The notes: generated by a model not told the origin, from the letters alone. Positions 44,436 through 53,301 are shown, counted from the first letter of the stretch. The stretch: DNA of 64,000 bases from Planctomycetota bacterium (GCA_021413885.1 JAIOPM010000040.1:1-64000); one strand, 5' to 3'. Translations and numbers: made by a program.

Positions 44436-45770
44436 CTAGTTCTTCTTCTCGCCCGGAGTCCCGTCGGCCGGCGGCGGCGGCGCGTCCGCGTTCACGAGGT
44501 CGACCTTGAACGTGCCCTCGAGCCGCGTGACTTCGTGCAACGTCGACGCCTTGTCGTCGGCGCCGACCGCCTGCTTCGACACGCGCATCGTGACCGTCTC
44601 GATCCCTTCCAAGCCGTAGTGACGCGCGCGTTTCGCCTCGAGGTCCCACACGATCTCGCCGTTCGCCTTGCAGTCCACCTCGACCGTGCACGCGGTCAAC
44701 TGCCGCGGTTCGGTCGCTTCGGCCGGAGGTTTGATCGAGTCGAAGGCGGACATGCGGTCGGCGCTCGAACGCACCTCGAGGTGCAACGCGATCACGCCGC
44801 ACTCGAGGCCCTCGACCGTGCGCCGGCCGCGGTACGTCGCGGTGATCTGGCCCGTCGGAGCGCGGAGCAACGCCGCGAACTCGCCGCCCGCGCCGACCCG
44901 GTGCGTGCGCGCGAACGGATCTTGGTTCCGCGGTTCGAAGAAGCGGTTACCGCCCGGCGAGAGGAAGGCGACGACGCGCTCGATCGGGATCTCCCACGTC
45001 TGTTCCGCTTCGACGGCATGTCCGGGCAACGCCGAGACGAGATCGAGGTCGAAGTCGATGTCGCGCAGGAACTCCTCGGGGCCGTCGAGCTTCTCCCAGA
45101 GGCGGCCGTAGCTCTGCTCGCTCGGAACCCACGTGAAGCGGACGTCGTGGCCGATCAGCGCCGACGTGCAAGTGTCGGTTTGCTTCATCGTGCGCGGCCT
45201 CGGCCCCGTCGGGGAAGGCAGCGCGAGGTCGGCGGTGCCGCCCGAGGCGAGATCGTCGTAGCGCCGCACGAGACCGAGCACGCGTCCGTCCGCGACGGCG
45301 TCGATGCGCTCGGTCCACGCCAGTTGCTCCCACGTCGCGAGCTGGCCGGAGAGCGAATCGTCGATACCGACGCCTTGGTCGATCGACTTGTGGATGTTCG
45401 CGAGGTCGAGGTAGTGACGAACCTCGAGCGTCTTCCGGAACATCGCGCCGCTCGCCGGGCACCACTCGAGCAAGTCGCCGGCGGTCGAAGCCTTCGCCGT
45501 GTCGACCGCGACCGCGCGAGGTTCTTCCTTCGGCGCGGCTTCCGATCTTGCCACTTCGACGGGCGCCACCGGTCGCGCGGCGACGACGGGCTTCTCGCTC
45601 TCGGCCGGCGCGACCGTCGGTTCCGCGGCGACGACCGTCGGTTCGGTCGCGGACGCTGCGGCGATCTCGGTCGGAGGCGCTGCCTTGCGCGCGGCGGACG
45701 GATGCGCGGCGCACGCCGCGAGCAGGACGAAGGCGACACCGGAGAACGCGGACGGAATGCGGAGGTCCAT
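44436..45770 (-). CDS. Lipoprotein of unknown function
   Basis: 444 residues from the ATG at 45770. Lipoprotein signal ending FVLLAACAAHP (lipobox LAAC), then an Ala/Pro/Glu-rich linker of about 70 residues. The main part (GDLLEWCPASGAMFRKTLEV onward) is predicted mixed alpha/beta with a repeated sense of amphipathic strands, including GQITATYRGRRTVEGLECGV. I do not recognise a family; similar large planctomycete lipoproteins are annotated as hypothetical. It lies 44 bases downstream of the MORN_2 gene on the same strand. Confidence 0.6.
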   Translation of the reverse strand: MDLRIPSAFSGVAFVLLAACAAHPSAARKAAPPTEIAAASATEPTVVAAEPTVAPAESEKPVVAARPVAPVEVARSEAAPKEEPRAVAVDTAKASTAGDLLEWCPASGAMFRKTLEVRHYLDLANIHKSIDQGVGIDDSLSGQLATWEQLAWTERIDAVADGRVLGLVRRYDDLASGGTADLALPSPTGPRPRTMKQTDTCTSALIGHDVRFTWVPSEQSYGRLWEKLDGPEEFLRDIDFDLDLVSALPGHAVEAEQTWEIPIERVVAFLSPGGNRFFEPRNQDPFARTHRVGAGGEFAALLRAPTGQITATYRGRRTVEGLECGVIALHLEVRSSADRMSAFDSIKPPAEATEPRQLTACTVEVDCKANGEIVWDLEAKRARHYGLEGIETVTMRVSKQAVGADDKASTLHEVTRLEGTFKVDLVNADAPPPPADGTPGEKKN

Positions 45771-45814
45771 GGAAGCGTGAGCCTGGGGTCGGGGATCGGT
45801 CGGGACCGTCCGAG

Positions 45815-46861
45815 TCAGTTCTTCTTGCGGTTGTTCAAGTACTCGCCGGTGCGCTCTTCGTCGGGCGTTCCGTCCTCGTTCCAGAAGGACCAGTGCCCGT
45901 TGATGAGACCTTCGATGTACTGGCCCTCCGCCGCGAGCTGACCGTTGCGATGCCACGCGCGGTAGAAGCCGTTGTCCTTGCCTTCGAACAGCGTACGTTC
46001 GCGTTCCTTCTGACCGTTGTCGTAGAAGGAAACCCACGCGCCGTCCATCTTGCCGGCGACGTAGACGCCGCGCGCCATCACCTGTCCGTTGCGGTGCCAA
46101 CGAGTCCACGGCCCGGCCTCGAGGTCGAACCGCCATTCGCCCTCGAACTCCTTCTCGCCGTTGTCGTACCAGCGCGTCCAGATACCGTTCTTGCCGCCCG
46201 GTCCGTAGGCGCCCTCGGACTCCTTCGCGCCGTTCGGGTGCCACGACGTCCACGGGCCGACGCGCGCGCCGACGACGAAGCGACCTTCCTGCGCCTTGCG
46301 TCCGTTCGGGTGCCAGTAGGTCCAGACGCCGTCGGAACGATCCGCGGCGAAGCGCCCTTCGCTCGCCTTCTGTTCGTTGTCGTGGTACGCGGTCCACGTG
46401 CCGATGCGCTTGCCGGCCTTGAACTCGCCCTCGGTGGCCCGCACGCCGTTCGGTCGCCAGTACGTCCAACGTCCCTCTTCGAGGCCGTCCCTGAACTCGC
46501 CTTCGCCCGCCTTCACATTGCCGGGGAAGAAGTCGTTCCAGACGCCGGAGCGCTTGCCGCCTTCGTAGACGCCTTCGTTGCGCTTCGCACCGTCCTCGTA
46601 GTACTCGGTCCAGCGCCCGACCCGTTGGTAGTTCTCGTACGTCCCTTCGGCGCGCTTGGCGTCGCTCGTCGGGTAGTAGAGGGTCCACGTTCCGCTGCGG
46701 CGGCCGTTGACGACCGGACCCGTCGCGGCGCGACGACCCGTCGGGTGGACGGTCGTGTGCGTTCCGGCGGGCGCAGTGTTGGCTCGGGGGGCTTCCTGAT
46801 CGATGGATTCGCCGGCGCCGAGCGCCGACAGAGCGAGGAGCGAGAGGACGACGACGTGCAT
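45815..46861 (-). CDS. Secreted MORN_2-type repeat protein
   Basis: 348 residues with a short signal peptide (MHVVVLSLLALSALGAG). Twelve repeats of 23-24 residues fill the rest, each with a W-x-x-[WYF] core followed by NGxxxxEGxF: for instance SGTWTLYYPTSDAKRAEGTY, EEGRWTYWRPNGVRATEGEF and VGPWTSWHPNGAKESEGAYG. These are MORN_2/YwqK-like repeats that form a long beta-hairpin sheet; in bacteria they occur in toxin-antitoxin-related and surface proteins. A binding or structural role is likely. No effector domain is attached. TATCGT ends 6 bases before the ATG. Confidence 0.85.
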   Translation of the reverse strand: MHVVVLSLLALSALGAGESIDQEAPRANTAPAGTHTTVHPTGRRAATGPVVNGRRSGTWTLYYPTSDAKRAEGTYENYQRVGRWTEYYEDGAKRNEGVYEGGKRSGVWNDFFPGNVKAGEGEFRDGLEEGRWTYWRPNGVRATEGEFKAGKRIGTWTAYHDNEQKASEGRFAADRSDGVWTYWHPNGRKAQEGRFVVGARVGPWTSWHPNGAKESEGAYGPGGKNGIWTRWYDNGEKEFEGEWRFDLEAGPWTRWHRNGQVMARGVYVAGKMDGAWVSFYDNGQKERERTLFEGKDNGFYRAWHRNGQLAAEGQYIEGLINGHWSFWNEDGTPDEERTGEYLNNRKKN

Positions 46862-46867
46862 GGCGTG

Positions 46868-46873
46868 ACGATA
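46868..46873 (-). promoter_or_regulatory. -10 element with leaderless spacing
   Basis: Read on the minus strand, TATCGT (46873 to 46868) is followed by 6 bases and then the ATG at 46861. No ribosome binding site is present. Confidence 0.4.
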
Positions 46874-47021
46874 TCAGAGGGTGCGGAGGCGGCCAAGGAC
46901 GAGGGAGCGGCCGCCACCTACGCGCGAAGCGGCGGAGCGTGAGCCGGCGTTCCACGGATGCGTCGCGCGCCGTGCGACGTGCGCGCCGCGCCCGGAAGAA
47001 AGCGCAGGCTCTCGCGTTCGC

Positions 47022-47498
47022 TCACGCATCCTGGTCGAGGACGAAGTCGAGCTCGAAGAACTCGTAGCGCGCGTGGTGCATCCCGAGGCGTTCGTAGACC
47101 GCGCGCGCGCCGCGGTTCTCGCGCTCGACGTACAGGCGCACGCCGCACACGTCGTGACGCCGACGCGCCGCTTCGACGACGTGGCGATGCAGCGCCGTGT
47201 ACACGCCGGAGCGCCGCGCGTCGGGCACGACGTAGACGCTCTGCAACCACCAGAACCAGCCGTTGCGCCAGTCGCTCCATTCGGTGGTGACCAACAAGCC
47301 GCCGACCACGGCGCCCGCGCGCTCGGCGACGAAATAGCGACCGCGCTGCGAGTCTGCGAGCACCGCGGCGACGCCGTCCGCGACGCGCGTCGCGTCGAGC
47401 GCGCGGCCTTCGGTCTCCTCCGCCAACGCGAGGTTGAAGGCGACGAGGTCGGGCTCGTCCGACTCCGTTGCGGGCCGGACCGTCACGTTCGAGTTCAT
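47022..47498 (-). CDS. GNAT-family N-acetyltransferase
   Basis: 158 residues from the ATG at 47498. Acetyl-CoA-binding core: WWLQSVYVVPDARRSGVYTA with the R-x-x-G-x-x-T/A loop, and GVRLYVERENRGARAVYERL GMHHARY-type helix and strand at the end. It acetylates an amine such as a small molecule or protein N-terminus; the substrate is unknown. The gene is divergent from the ECF sigma gene. The 309 bases between them contain the inverted-repeat element. Confidence 0.88.
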   Translation of the reverse strand: MNSNVTVRPATESDEPDLVAFNLALAEETEGRALDATRVADGVAAVLADSQRGRYFVAERAGAVVGGLLVTTEWSDWRNGWFWWLQSVYVVPDARRSGVYTALHRHVVEAARRRHDVCGVRLYVERENRGARAVYERLGMHHARYEFFELDFVLDQDA

Positions 47499-47600
47499 CG
47501 TCGAGTTCTCCGTCGCGCGTACGCGGGCGCGCGAGCTTTGGAGCCTGTGAAGGAATCTACGCTGGCTTCGACCGGCTGCGAACGCGCCGCGCGTCGTCAG

Positions 47601-47649
47601 AGGGATCCTCTTCGAAACGACGCGCTGCGTCGTTTCGAAGAGGATCCCT
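47601..47649. repeat. Perfect 23-bp hairpin with GCT loop
   Basis: 47601-47623 and 47627-47649 are exact reverse complements, with only GCT between. The stem contains GGATCCTCTTCGAAACGACG. No T tract follows on either strand, so it is not a standard terminator. Confidence 0.9.
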
Positions 47650-47651
47650 TC

Positions 47652-47673
47652 CGCGACTTCCGGAGAAGTCGCG
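47652..47673. repeat. 9-bp hairpin with CGGA loop
   Basis: CGCGACTTC (47652-47660) pairs perfectly with GAAGTCGCG (47665-47673). It directly follows the 23-bp hairpin and is unpaired in the long inverted repeat. Confidence 0.85.
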
Positions 47674-47807
47674 TCGTCGTTCTTCTTAGCTCCACGCGTT
47701 CTCGCTCGGTCTCGGGCCAACGCGGAGATTCCTTCACCGGCTCTCAGTGCTCGGCACGCGGCCCGAGAGCATACAATCCGCGCCGCTCACGGAGGGCCGA
47801 GCTTCCC

Positions 47808-48440
47808 ATGGCCGATGACATCACACAGTCCGTCGATCTCGTGCGACTCGCGCAAGGCGGAGATCGCGGCGCGCTCGATCGTTTGTTCTCCCGTTACTAC
47901 GACCGCGTGCGACGCATCGTGCGCGTGCGACTCGGAGTCGAGCTGCGCTCGGTGCTCGAGTCCGGCGACATCCTGCAGGAGACGTTCGGAGCCGCGGTCG
48001 TCGCGTTCGATCGCTTCGAGATGCGCGACGAAGCGAGTCTGATCCGTTGGCTCGCGACGATCGCCGAGCGGCAGATCACCGCCGCGGCCGATCATCACGG
48101 CGCGCAGAAGCGCGACCGACGCCGCGACGTGCCGCTCGTGCCGACAGCACCGACCGGCTCGAACGGATCCAACACTCCGATGGCGTTCGACCTCGCCGCG
48201 AGCGGCCCGCAGCCGTTCGAGAAAGCCGCGTCGACCGAGGACGTCGCGCTGGTCGACGACGCGATTCGCGAGCTCTCGGAGGAGTACCGCGAACTGATCC
48301 TGTGGCACGACTTCGCCGGCGCCGAATGGGATGTCGTCGCGCGCGAAACCGGCCGGCCGAGCGCCGCGGCCGCGCGGATGATGCACGCTCGGGCGATCGT
48401 CGAACTCGGCAAGCTCGTCCGCAAACGCGGACTCGGTTGA
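47808..48440 (+). CDS. ECF-subfamily RNA polymerase sigma factor
   Basis: 210 residues from the ATG at 47808, with GGAGG about 12 bases upstream and a TACAAT -10-like hexamer at 47772-47777. Region 2: LVRLAQGGDRGALDRLFSRY, VLESGDILQETFGAAVVAFD, RDEASLIRWLATIAERQI. Region 4: ELSEEYRELILWHDFAGAEW, DVVARETGRPSAAAARMMHA. This is the planctomycete-style ECF factor often paired with protein kinases or anti-sigma factors, but none is adjacent here. Between regions 2 and 4 is a long linker (about residues 100-145). It is divergent from the GNAT gene. Confidence 0.93.
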   Translation: MADDITQSVDLVRLAQGGDRGALDRLFSRYYDRVRRIVRVRLGVELRSVLESGDILQETFGAAVVAFDRFEMRDEASLIRWLATIAERQITAAADHHGAQKRDRRRDVPLVPTAPTGSNGSNTPMAFDLAASGPQPFEKAASTEDVALVDDAIRELSEEYRELILWHDFAGAEWDVVARETGRPSAAAARMMHARAIVELGKLVRKRGLG

Positions 48441-48465
48441 GGACGACGGCGAGGAAGATGCGCGC

Positions 48466-48945
48466 TCAGCGAACGCTGGGCGCTTCGCCGCGCGAGAGCG
48501 CGTCCCACGCGTCCTTCGACGTAGGCGACGCGATCAGGGCATTGCGCACCGACTCGTTGGACAGCACCCGCGCGACGTCCGCCAACGTGCGGATGTGCAG
48601 GAGCTTCTGCGCCTTCGGGATCACGAGCAGCACGACCAACCGAGCAGGCTGACCGTCGATGCTCTCGAACGCGAGCCCGCCGGGGCGCGAGACGATCCCC
48701 ATGCACGCGGTCACCTTCTGCACGTCGTCGACCGCGGCGTGCGGGATCGCGATGCCGCGTTCCATCCCGGTCGACATCGAGCGCTCGCGAGCCAGGACCT
48801 GTTCGAGCACGCGCTCGGACGCCGCCGCCGGGATCACCTGGCGCGACACGAGGTGCGCGACCAGCCGCCCGATCGCATCCCACTTGTCGCGCGGGTCGAA
48901 CGCCACGAGCAAGTCCTCGGCGGCGAAGAGGCGGTGCAGCTCCAT
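48466..48945 (-). CDS. PTS EIIA type-2 domain protein (PtsN-like)
   Basis: 159 residues from the ATG at 48945. EIIA fold with LHRLFAAEDLLVAFDPRDKW, ERVLEQVLARERSMSTGMER and the phosphorylatable His in GIAIPHAAVDDVQK; the rest reads LAFESIDGQPARLVVLLVIP. It receives phosphate from HPr or NPr. As a stand-alone protein without EIIB/EIIC genes it is likely regulatory, as PtsN is. Monocistronic; TATCCT lies 10 bases before the start. Convergent with the ECF sigma gene. Confidence 0.9.
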   Translation of the reverse strand: MELHRLFAAEDLLVAFDPRDKWDAIGRLVAHLVSRQVIPAAASERVLEQVLARERSMSTGMERGIAIPHAAVDDVQKVTACMGIVSRPGGLAFESIDGQPARLVVLLVIPKAQKLLHIRTLADVARVLSNESVRNALIASPTSKDAWDALSRGEAPSVR

Positions 48946-49110
48946 GGGCGGACGAAGGATAGCGACGGTCGCACCGATTCGAGCGCGGGATTCCACCGCC
49001 GAGCTTCCGGGCAGCTTCGGGCGCTGCGCGGGAAGAACGCTCGGTGCCCATCGTCCGCGCGCTCCATCGTGGAACTCCGTTGCCGAGTGCGAGAGAGCTT
49101 CGAGAGCTGT

Positions 49111-49139
49111 TTGACTCACGGTCCGAGCCCCTCTAGAGT
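49111..49139 (+). promoter_or_regulatory. Sigma-70-type promoter of the type II secretion operon
   Basis: TTGACT (49111-49116), 17-base spacer, TAGAGT (49134-49139). It is 78 bases before the gspD ATG and the best consensus match I saw in the window. Confidence 0.6.
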
Positions 49140-49217
49140 GCGCCGCGCGCGTTCTCCTCGCGCTAAGCCTCGTCTTTCCAACGGGATAGATCACCCTAAC
49201 CGGACCACCCGTCGCCC

Positions 49218-51557
49218 ATGACCGTCGCCCTTGCGCTGCTCGCGTTGCTCCAGACCCGTGGAGGCGCACCTCAGAACCCGCCGCCGCAGAATCCGCCGCT
49301 CAACGTCGCGAGTCCCCAAGGAAATGCGGGGAACGCGGCCAACGCTGGAGGGCAAGGCGGAGGACAGATGCCCGCGGTCCAAGACGATGGGCTCTCGCTG
49401 ACGATCATCGTCGACGAGCAGTCGGACCCGATCAACCTGCTCTGGCTGACGAAGATGTGTCAGCAGAACACCGCCTACAACTTCGTGTACACGAAGGAAG
49501 TGGCGACGGCCCTCGAGCAGCAGGAAGTGAAGATGCTCGGGCCGAAGAGGATCCCGAAGACGGACTTCTTCAACTTCTATCAGAACATGATGTTCATCAA
49601 CAAGTTCACCTGCACGCGCGTCGGACGCGACGCGACCGCGGTGTACTTGATCCAGTCCCAGCAGGGACAGCGCGGCGCGGCCGCGGCGAACGAACTGCGC
49701 TCCGAACCGATCTACGTCGACTCCGACGACGTCGAGCGCTACGCGGGACAAGTCGCGACGCAAGTGATCACGGTGCTGCACCTGCCGCACACGCAAGTGC
49801 GCTCGCTGCAGAACTCGTTGCGCGCGCTCGGCGGCGAGACCGCGCAGAACGTCGTGTCGGTCGGCGAATCGAACAGCGTGATCCTCACCGGTTCGGGCTC
49901 GCAGGTCGCGATGTACGCACGCGTGCTCAAGCTCGTCGACGACGAGACCGCGAAGGAAGCCAACGTCGCGCCGGGCTTCGAGATCATCCCGCTCGAGTTC
50001 GCGTCGGGCTCCGACGTGTCCGAGTTGCTCAGCGACCTGCTCGAAGCGGCGAAGCGCGCGACGCAAGCCCAACGCGCCCAAGGCGGCGCCCAAGGCGCGA
50101 CCGCGCAGATCGCGGGCACCGGCCAAGAGAGCAAGATCATCGTCGACAAGCGCACCAACTCCTTGATCGTGATGGCCATGCCGGAAGACATGACGCGCAT
50201 CAAGGAACTCGTCGCGCGCCTCGACGTCGAAGTGCTCGAGCCCGAACGCACGTACCACATCTACGCGCTCGAGAACGTGAAGGCCGAGGACCTCGCGAAG
50301 GTGCTCAAGGACTTCATCCAGGACAGCTCGCGCGTCACCCCCACCGGCGCCGGTGGTCGCGGCGGCGGAGGCGAAGGCGGCTCGAACCCCGGTCGGTCGA
50401 GCGGCGAGAACGAAGTCGTCGTGGTCCCCGATCCGGCGACCAACAGTCTGTTGATCGCCTCGGGCAAGACGCGCTACGAAGAAGTGCGCGACATGATCCA
50501 CAAGCTCGATCGACGCCAGGATCAGGTGTTGATCGAGACGGCGCTGGTCGAGCTCTCCGGCACCAACTTCCGCGACCTCGGTGTCGAGCTCGGCCTCGCG
50601 GACGTGCCCAACGCCAACCAGATCGGCGGCTTCGGCCTGACGTCGTTCGGCCTGTCGACGGTCGCGGACACCAACGGCGACGGCGTGCCCGAGCGCGTTC
50701 CGATCCAAGGCAACGGCATCACCGCCGGCATCCTCGACGGCGACAACTTCTCGCTGCCGGTGTTGATCCGCGCGATCGAGACGCTCGACGACTCGAACGT
50801 CCTCAACGTGCCGAGCGTGCTGGTCAACAACAACGGCGCGGCCAAGGTCACGTCGATCGACGAAGTACCGACGACGACCGTGACGTTGGGCGGCGGCGCG
50901 AACGGTCAGTCGCAGACCAACTTCAAGGACTTCCAGAAGGCGGGCATCACGATGCAGATCTCGCCTTCGATCAGCGCGTCGGGCTACCTGCGCCTGAAGG
51001 TGTACCTCGAGATCTCGAGCTTCTCCGGCTCGTTCAAGGCCGGCGACCCGATCCCGCCGCCGCGCGTCACGCGCACGATCGACACCAACGTCAACGTGCC
51101 GAACGGCGACACGATGGTGATCGGCGGCATCATCACCGACACCAAGAACACCTCGCGGTCGCAGATGCCGTGGCTCGGCGACATCCCGATCCTCGGCGCG
51201 CTGTTCAGCCGCGATTCGTCGACGACGCGGCGCACGACGCTCTACTTCTTCGTGACGCCGCACATCCTGCGCGACAAGGACTTCGCCGACCTCGCCGAGA
51301 TCTCGTACAAGAAGAAGCTCGAGGCTTCCGAGCGCATCGGCGCCGAGCGCATCCAAGTCGTCGACCCGAGCTTCCGCAAGTCGACCGGCGGCTTGGACCT
51401 CGGCGGCTTCGACGTGCCGCTCTACCGCAGCCCCGCGCGCGGCGAAGTCGAGCCGGACGCCGTCGGCCTCGATCCGAACAAGCGCGCGGAGATGCTGAAG
51501 TCCGCCGACCAGCCGCCGACCGACACGCCGTCGGCCGACGAAAAGAAGAACCCCTAG
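49218..51557 (+). CDS. gspD: Type II secretion system secretin GspD
   Basis: 779 residues. The ATG at 49218 is the only plausible start (in-frame stop at 49197). The signal peptide is short and lacks basic residues (MTVALALLALLQTRGG), which is odd. A Gly/Asn/Pro-rich linker is followed by N0 (LTIIVDEQSDPINLLWLTK), N1 to N3 modules (VLHLPHTQVRSLQNSLRALG; IIPLEFASGSDVSELLSDLL; HIYALENVKAEDLAKVLKDF) and the secretin barrel domain (QVLIETALVELSGTNFRDLG; VLNVPSVLVNNNGAAKV; TDTKNTSRSQMPWLGDIPIL). It forms the outer-membrane channel of the type II machine. First gene of the gsp operon. Confidence 0.95.
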   Translation: MTVALALLALLQTRGGAPQNPPPQNPPLNVASPQGNAGNAANAGGQGGGQMPAVQDDGLSLTIIVDEQSDPINLLWLTKMCQQNTAYNFVYTKEVATALEQQEVKMLGPKRIPKTDFFNFYQNMMFINKFTCTRVGRDATAVYLIQSQQGQRGAAAANELRSEPIYVDSDDVERYAGQVATQVITVLHLPHTQVRSLQNSLRALGGETAQNVVSVGESNSVILTGSGSQVAMYARVLKLVDDETAKEANVAPGFEIIPLEFASGSDVSELLSDLLEAAKRATQAQRAQGGAQGATAQIAGTGQESKIIVDKRTNSLIVMAMPEDMTRIKELVARLDVEVLEPERTYHIYALENVKAEDLAKVLKDFIQDSSRVTPTGAGGRGGGGEGGSNPGRSSGENEVVVVPDPATNSLLIASGKTRYEEVRDMIHKLDRRQDQVLIETALVELSGTNFRDLGVELGLADVPNANQIGGFGLTSFGLSTVADTNGDGVPERVPIQGNGITAGILDGDNFSLPVLIRAIETLDDSNVLNVPSVLVNNNGAAKVTSIDEVPTTTVTLGGGANGQSQTNFKDFQKAGITMQISPSISASGYLRLKVYLEISSFSGSFKAGDPIPPPRVTRTIDTNVNVPNGDTMVIGGIITDTKNTSRSQMPWLGDIPILGALFSRDSSTTRRTTLYFFVTPHILRDKDFADLAEISYKKKLEASERIGAERIQVVDPSFRKSTGGLDLGGFDVPLYRSPARGEVEPDAVGLDPNKRAEMLKSADQPPTDTPSADEKKNP

Positions 51558-51585
51558 ACCGCCTGCGAGCGAAGACCGAAGAGCC

Positions 51586-53289
51586 GTGAGCAGTCTCGCC
51601 GACATGTTGGTGGACGCGGGTCTCTCCCGCGAACGTCTGGACGAATGCCGCAAGATCGCGGCGGACACGGGCGAGTCGCTCGACCGCGTGATCTTGCAGC
51701 GCGAGTACCTCGCCGAGCCCGCGCTGCTGCGTGTGTATGCGCAACACCTGGGCTTCGAGTACCGCGAGAAGCTCGAGGACGTCGACGTCCCCGGCGACTT
51801 CGTCAATCGCGTGCCCGTCCAGTTCTCGCGCAACTACAACCTGATCGCCGTCGAGGCGATCAACGGTCTGGTCAAGGTCGCGACGTGCTCGCCGCTCGAC
51901 CCACATCCGATGGACGACCTGTCCGCGATGTGGGGCGGCGACATCGAGCCGGTCCTCGCGCCGAAGAACGAGATCACGAGTTTGATCGCGCGCGCCTACC
52001 GCCACAAGGCGGACGGCGTCGACGAAGCGTTGGCGGGCGTCGCGGAGGACGGCGACATCGCCGGGCTCGCGAACGAGATCGAAGAGGGCGAGGACGTCCT
52101 CGACGTCGCCAACAAGGCGCCGATCATCAAGCTCGTCAACACGATCTTGTTCCAGGCGTTGAAGCTGCGCGCGTCGGACGTGCACTTCCATCCGTACGCC
52201 GAGCGCCTGCAAGTGCGCTTCCGGATCGACGGCATCCTCTACGACATGGACTCGATCCCGCGCAAAGCGCAGGAAGCCATCGTCAGCCGCGTGAAGGTCA
52301 TGGGCAAGATGGACATCGCCGAGCGACGTCTCCCCCAAGACGGTCGCGCGACCATCAAGATCGGCGACGGCGAAGTCGACGTGCGCATCAGTTCGGTGCC
52401 GACGACGACGGGCGAGCGCATCGTCATGCGCTTGCTCGACAAGACGGCGCGGCTCTACACGATCGGCGAGATCGGACTCTCCGACGCGAACCAGCGCATG
52501 CTGCGCGACTACATCGGTTGGAGCCACGGCATCATCCTGGTGACCGGCCCGACCGGCTCGGGCAAGACGACGACGCTCTACGCAGCGTTGACCGAGGTCG
52601 ACACGCGCGAGAAGAACGTGCTGACGATCGAGGACCCGGTCGAGTACTCGCTCGCCGGCATCAGCCAGGTGCAGGTCAACGTCAAGAAGGGCCTGACCTT
52701 CGCGAACGGACTGCGCGCGTTCCTGCGCCAGGACCCGGACGTGATGATGGTCGGGGAGATCCGCGACCTCGAGACCGCCGAGGTTGCGATCCGCGCCGCG
52801 CTCACCGGTCACTTGGTGTTCTCGACCGTCCACACGAACGACGCGCCGTCTACGGTGACGCGTCTCGTCGACCAAGGCGTCGAGGCGTACCTGGTGGCGA
52901 GCTCGATCATCCTGGTCGTCGCACAACGTCTCGTGCGCACGATCTGCAAGCACTGCCGCACGCTGGAGCCGGTCACGCCCGAGTGGGCGGCCAAGCTGAA
53001 GAAGCTCGGCCTCACGCCCGAGGACCTCCAAGGTGAAGTGTCCTTCGGTCGCGGTTGCGACCAATGCTTCAACTCGGGCTACGCCGGCCGCACGGCGATC
53101 TACGAGTTCATGCCGATCGACGAAGTGATGCGCACGCAAGTGATGGAAGGCGTCACCGCATCGCAGATGAAGCGCGGTGCGATCGATCGCGGCTTGATCA
53201 CCCTGCGCGCCGACGGCGTCGACAAGATCCGCGCGCGTCAAACGACGCCCGACGAGGTCCTGCGCGTCACGCAGCTCGATCTGGCCTAG
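51586..53289 (+). CDS. gspE: Type II secretion ATPase GspE
   Basis: 567 residues from a GTG at 51586. N-terminal GspE-N domain (LADMLVDAGLSRERLDECRK). The ATPase core has SDVHFHPYAERLQVRFRIDG, Walker A GPTGSGKTTTLYAAL (about residues 321-335), an Asp box ENVLTIEDPVEYS-like segment, Walker B DPDVMMVGEIRDLETAE and a zinc-binding CxxC pair (ICKHCR, GCDQCFNSGYAGR). It powers pseudopilus assembly at the inner membrane. It follows gspD by 28 bases. Confidence 0.97.
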   Translation: MSSLADMLVDAGLSRERLDECRKIAADTGESLDRVILQREYLAEPALLRVYAQHLGFEYREKLEDVDVPGDFVNRVPVQFSRNYNLIAVEAINGLVKVATCSPLDPHPMDDLSAMWGGDIEPVLAPKNEITSLIARAYRHKADGVDEALAGVAEDGDIAGLANEIEEGEDVLDVANKAPIIKLVNTILFQALKLRASDVHFHPYAERLQVRFRIDGILYDMDSIPRKAQEAIVSRVKVMGKMDIAERRLPQDGRATIKIGDGEVDVRISSVPTTTGERIVMRLLDKTARLYTIGEIGLSDANQRMLRDYIGWSHGIILVTGPTGSGKTTTLYAALTEVDTREKNVLTIEDPVEYSLAGISQVQVNVKKGLTFANGLRAFLRQDPDVMMVGEIRDLETAEVAIRAALTGHLVFSTVHTNDAPSTVTRLVDQGVEAYLVASSIILVVAQRLVRTICKHCRTLEPVTPEWAAKLKKLGLTPEDLQGEVSFGRGCDQCFNSGYAGRTAIYEFMPIDEVMRTQVMEGVTASQMKRGAIDRGLITLRADGVDKIRARQTTPDEVLRVTQLDLA

Positions 53290-53301
53290 CGTCCCGAGCT
53301 C

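Larger units (their letters stand above)
47541..47743. repeat. 203-bp MITE-like element with 18-bp terminal inverted repeats and internal perfect hairpin
   Basis: GAGCCTGTGAAGGAATCT (47541-47558) is the reverse complement of 47726-47743 with one mismatch. The similarity continues inward as a broken inverted repeat, so the whole element can fold as one long hairpin. Its centre is a perfect 23-bp stem. The right arm carries an extra 9-bp hairpin. No ORF and no target-site duplication are evident. It fills the gap between the GNAT and ECF sigma genes. No second copy was noticed in this window. Confidence 0.75.

Noticed and set aside
47601-47673. Rho-independent terminator at the 23-bp hairpin
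   Set aside because: No T tract on either strand, and both neighbours start, not end, at this region.
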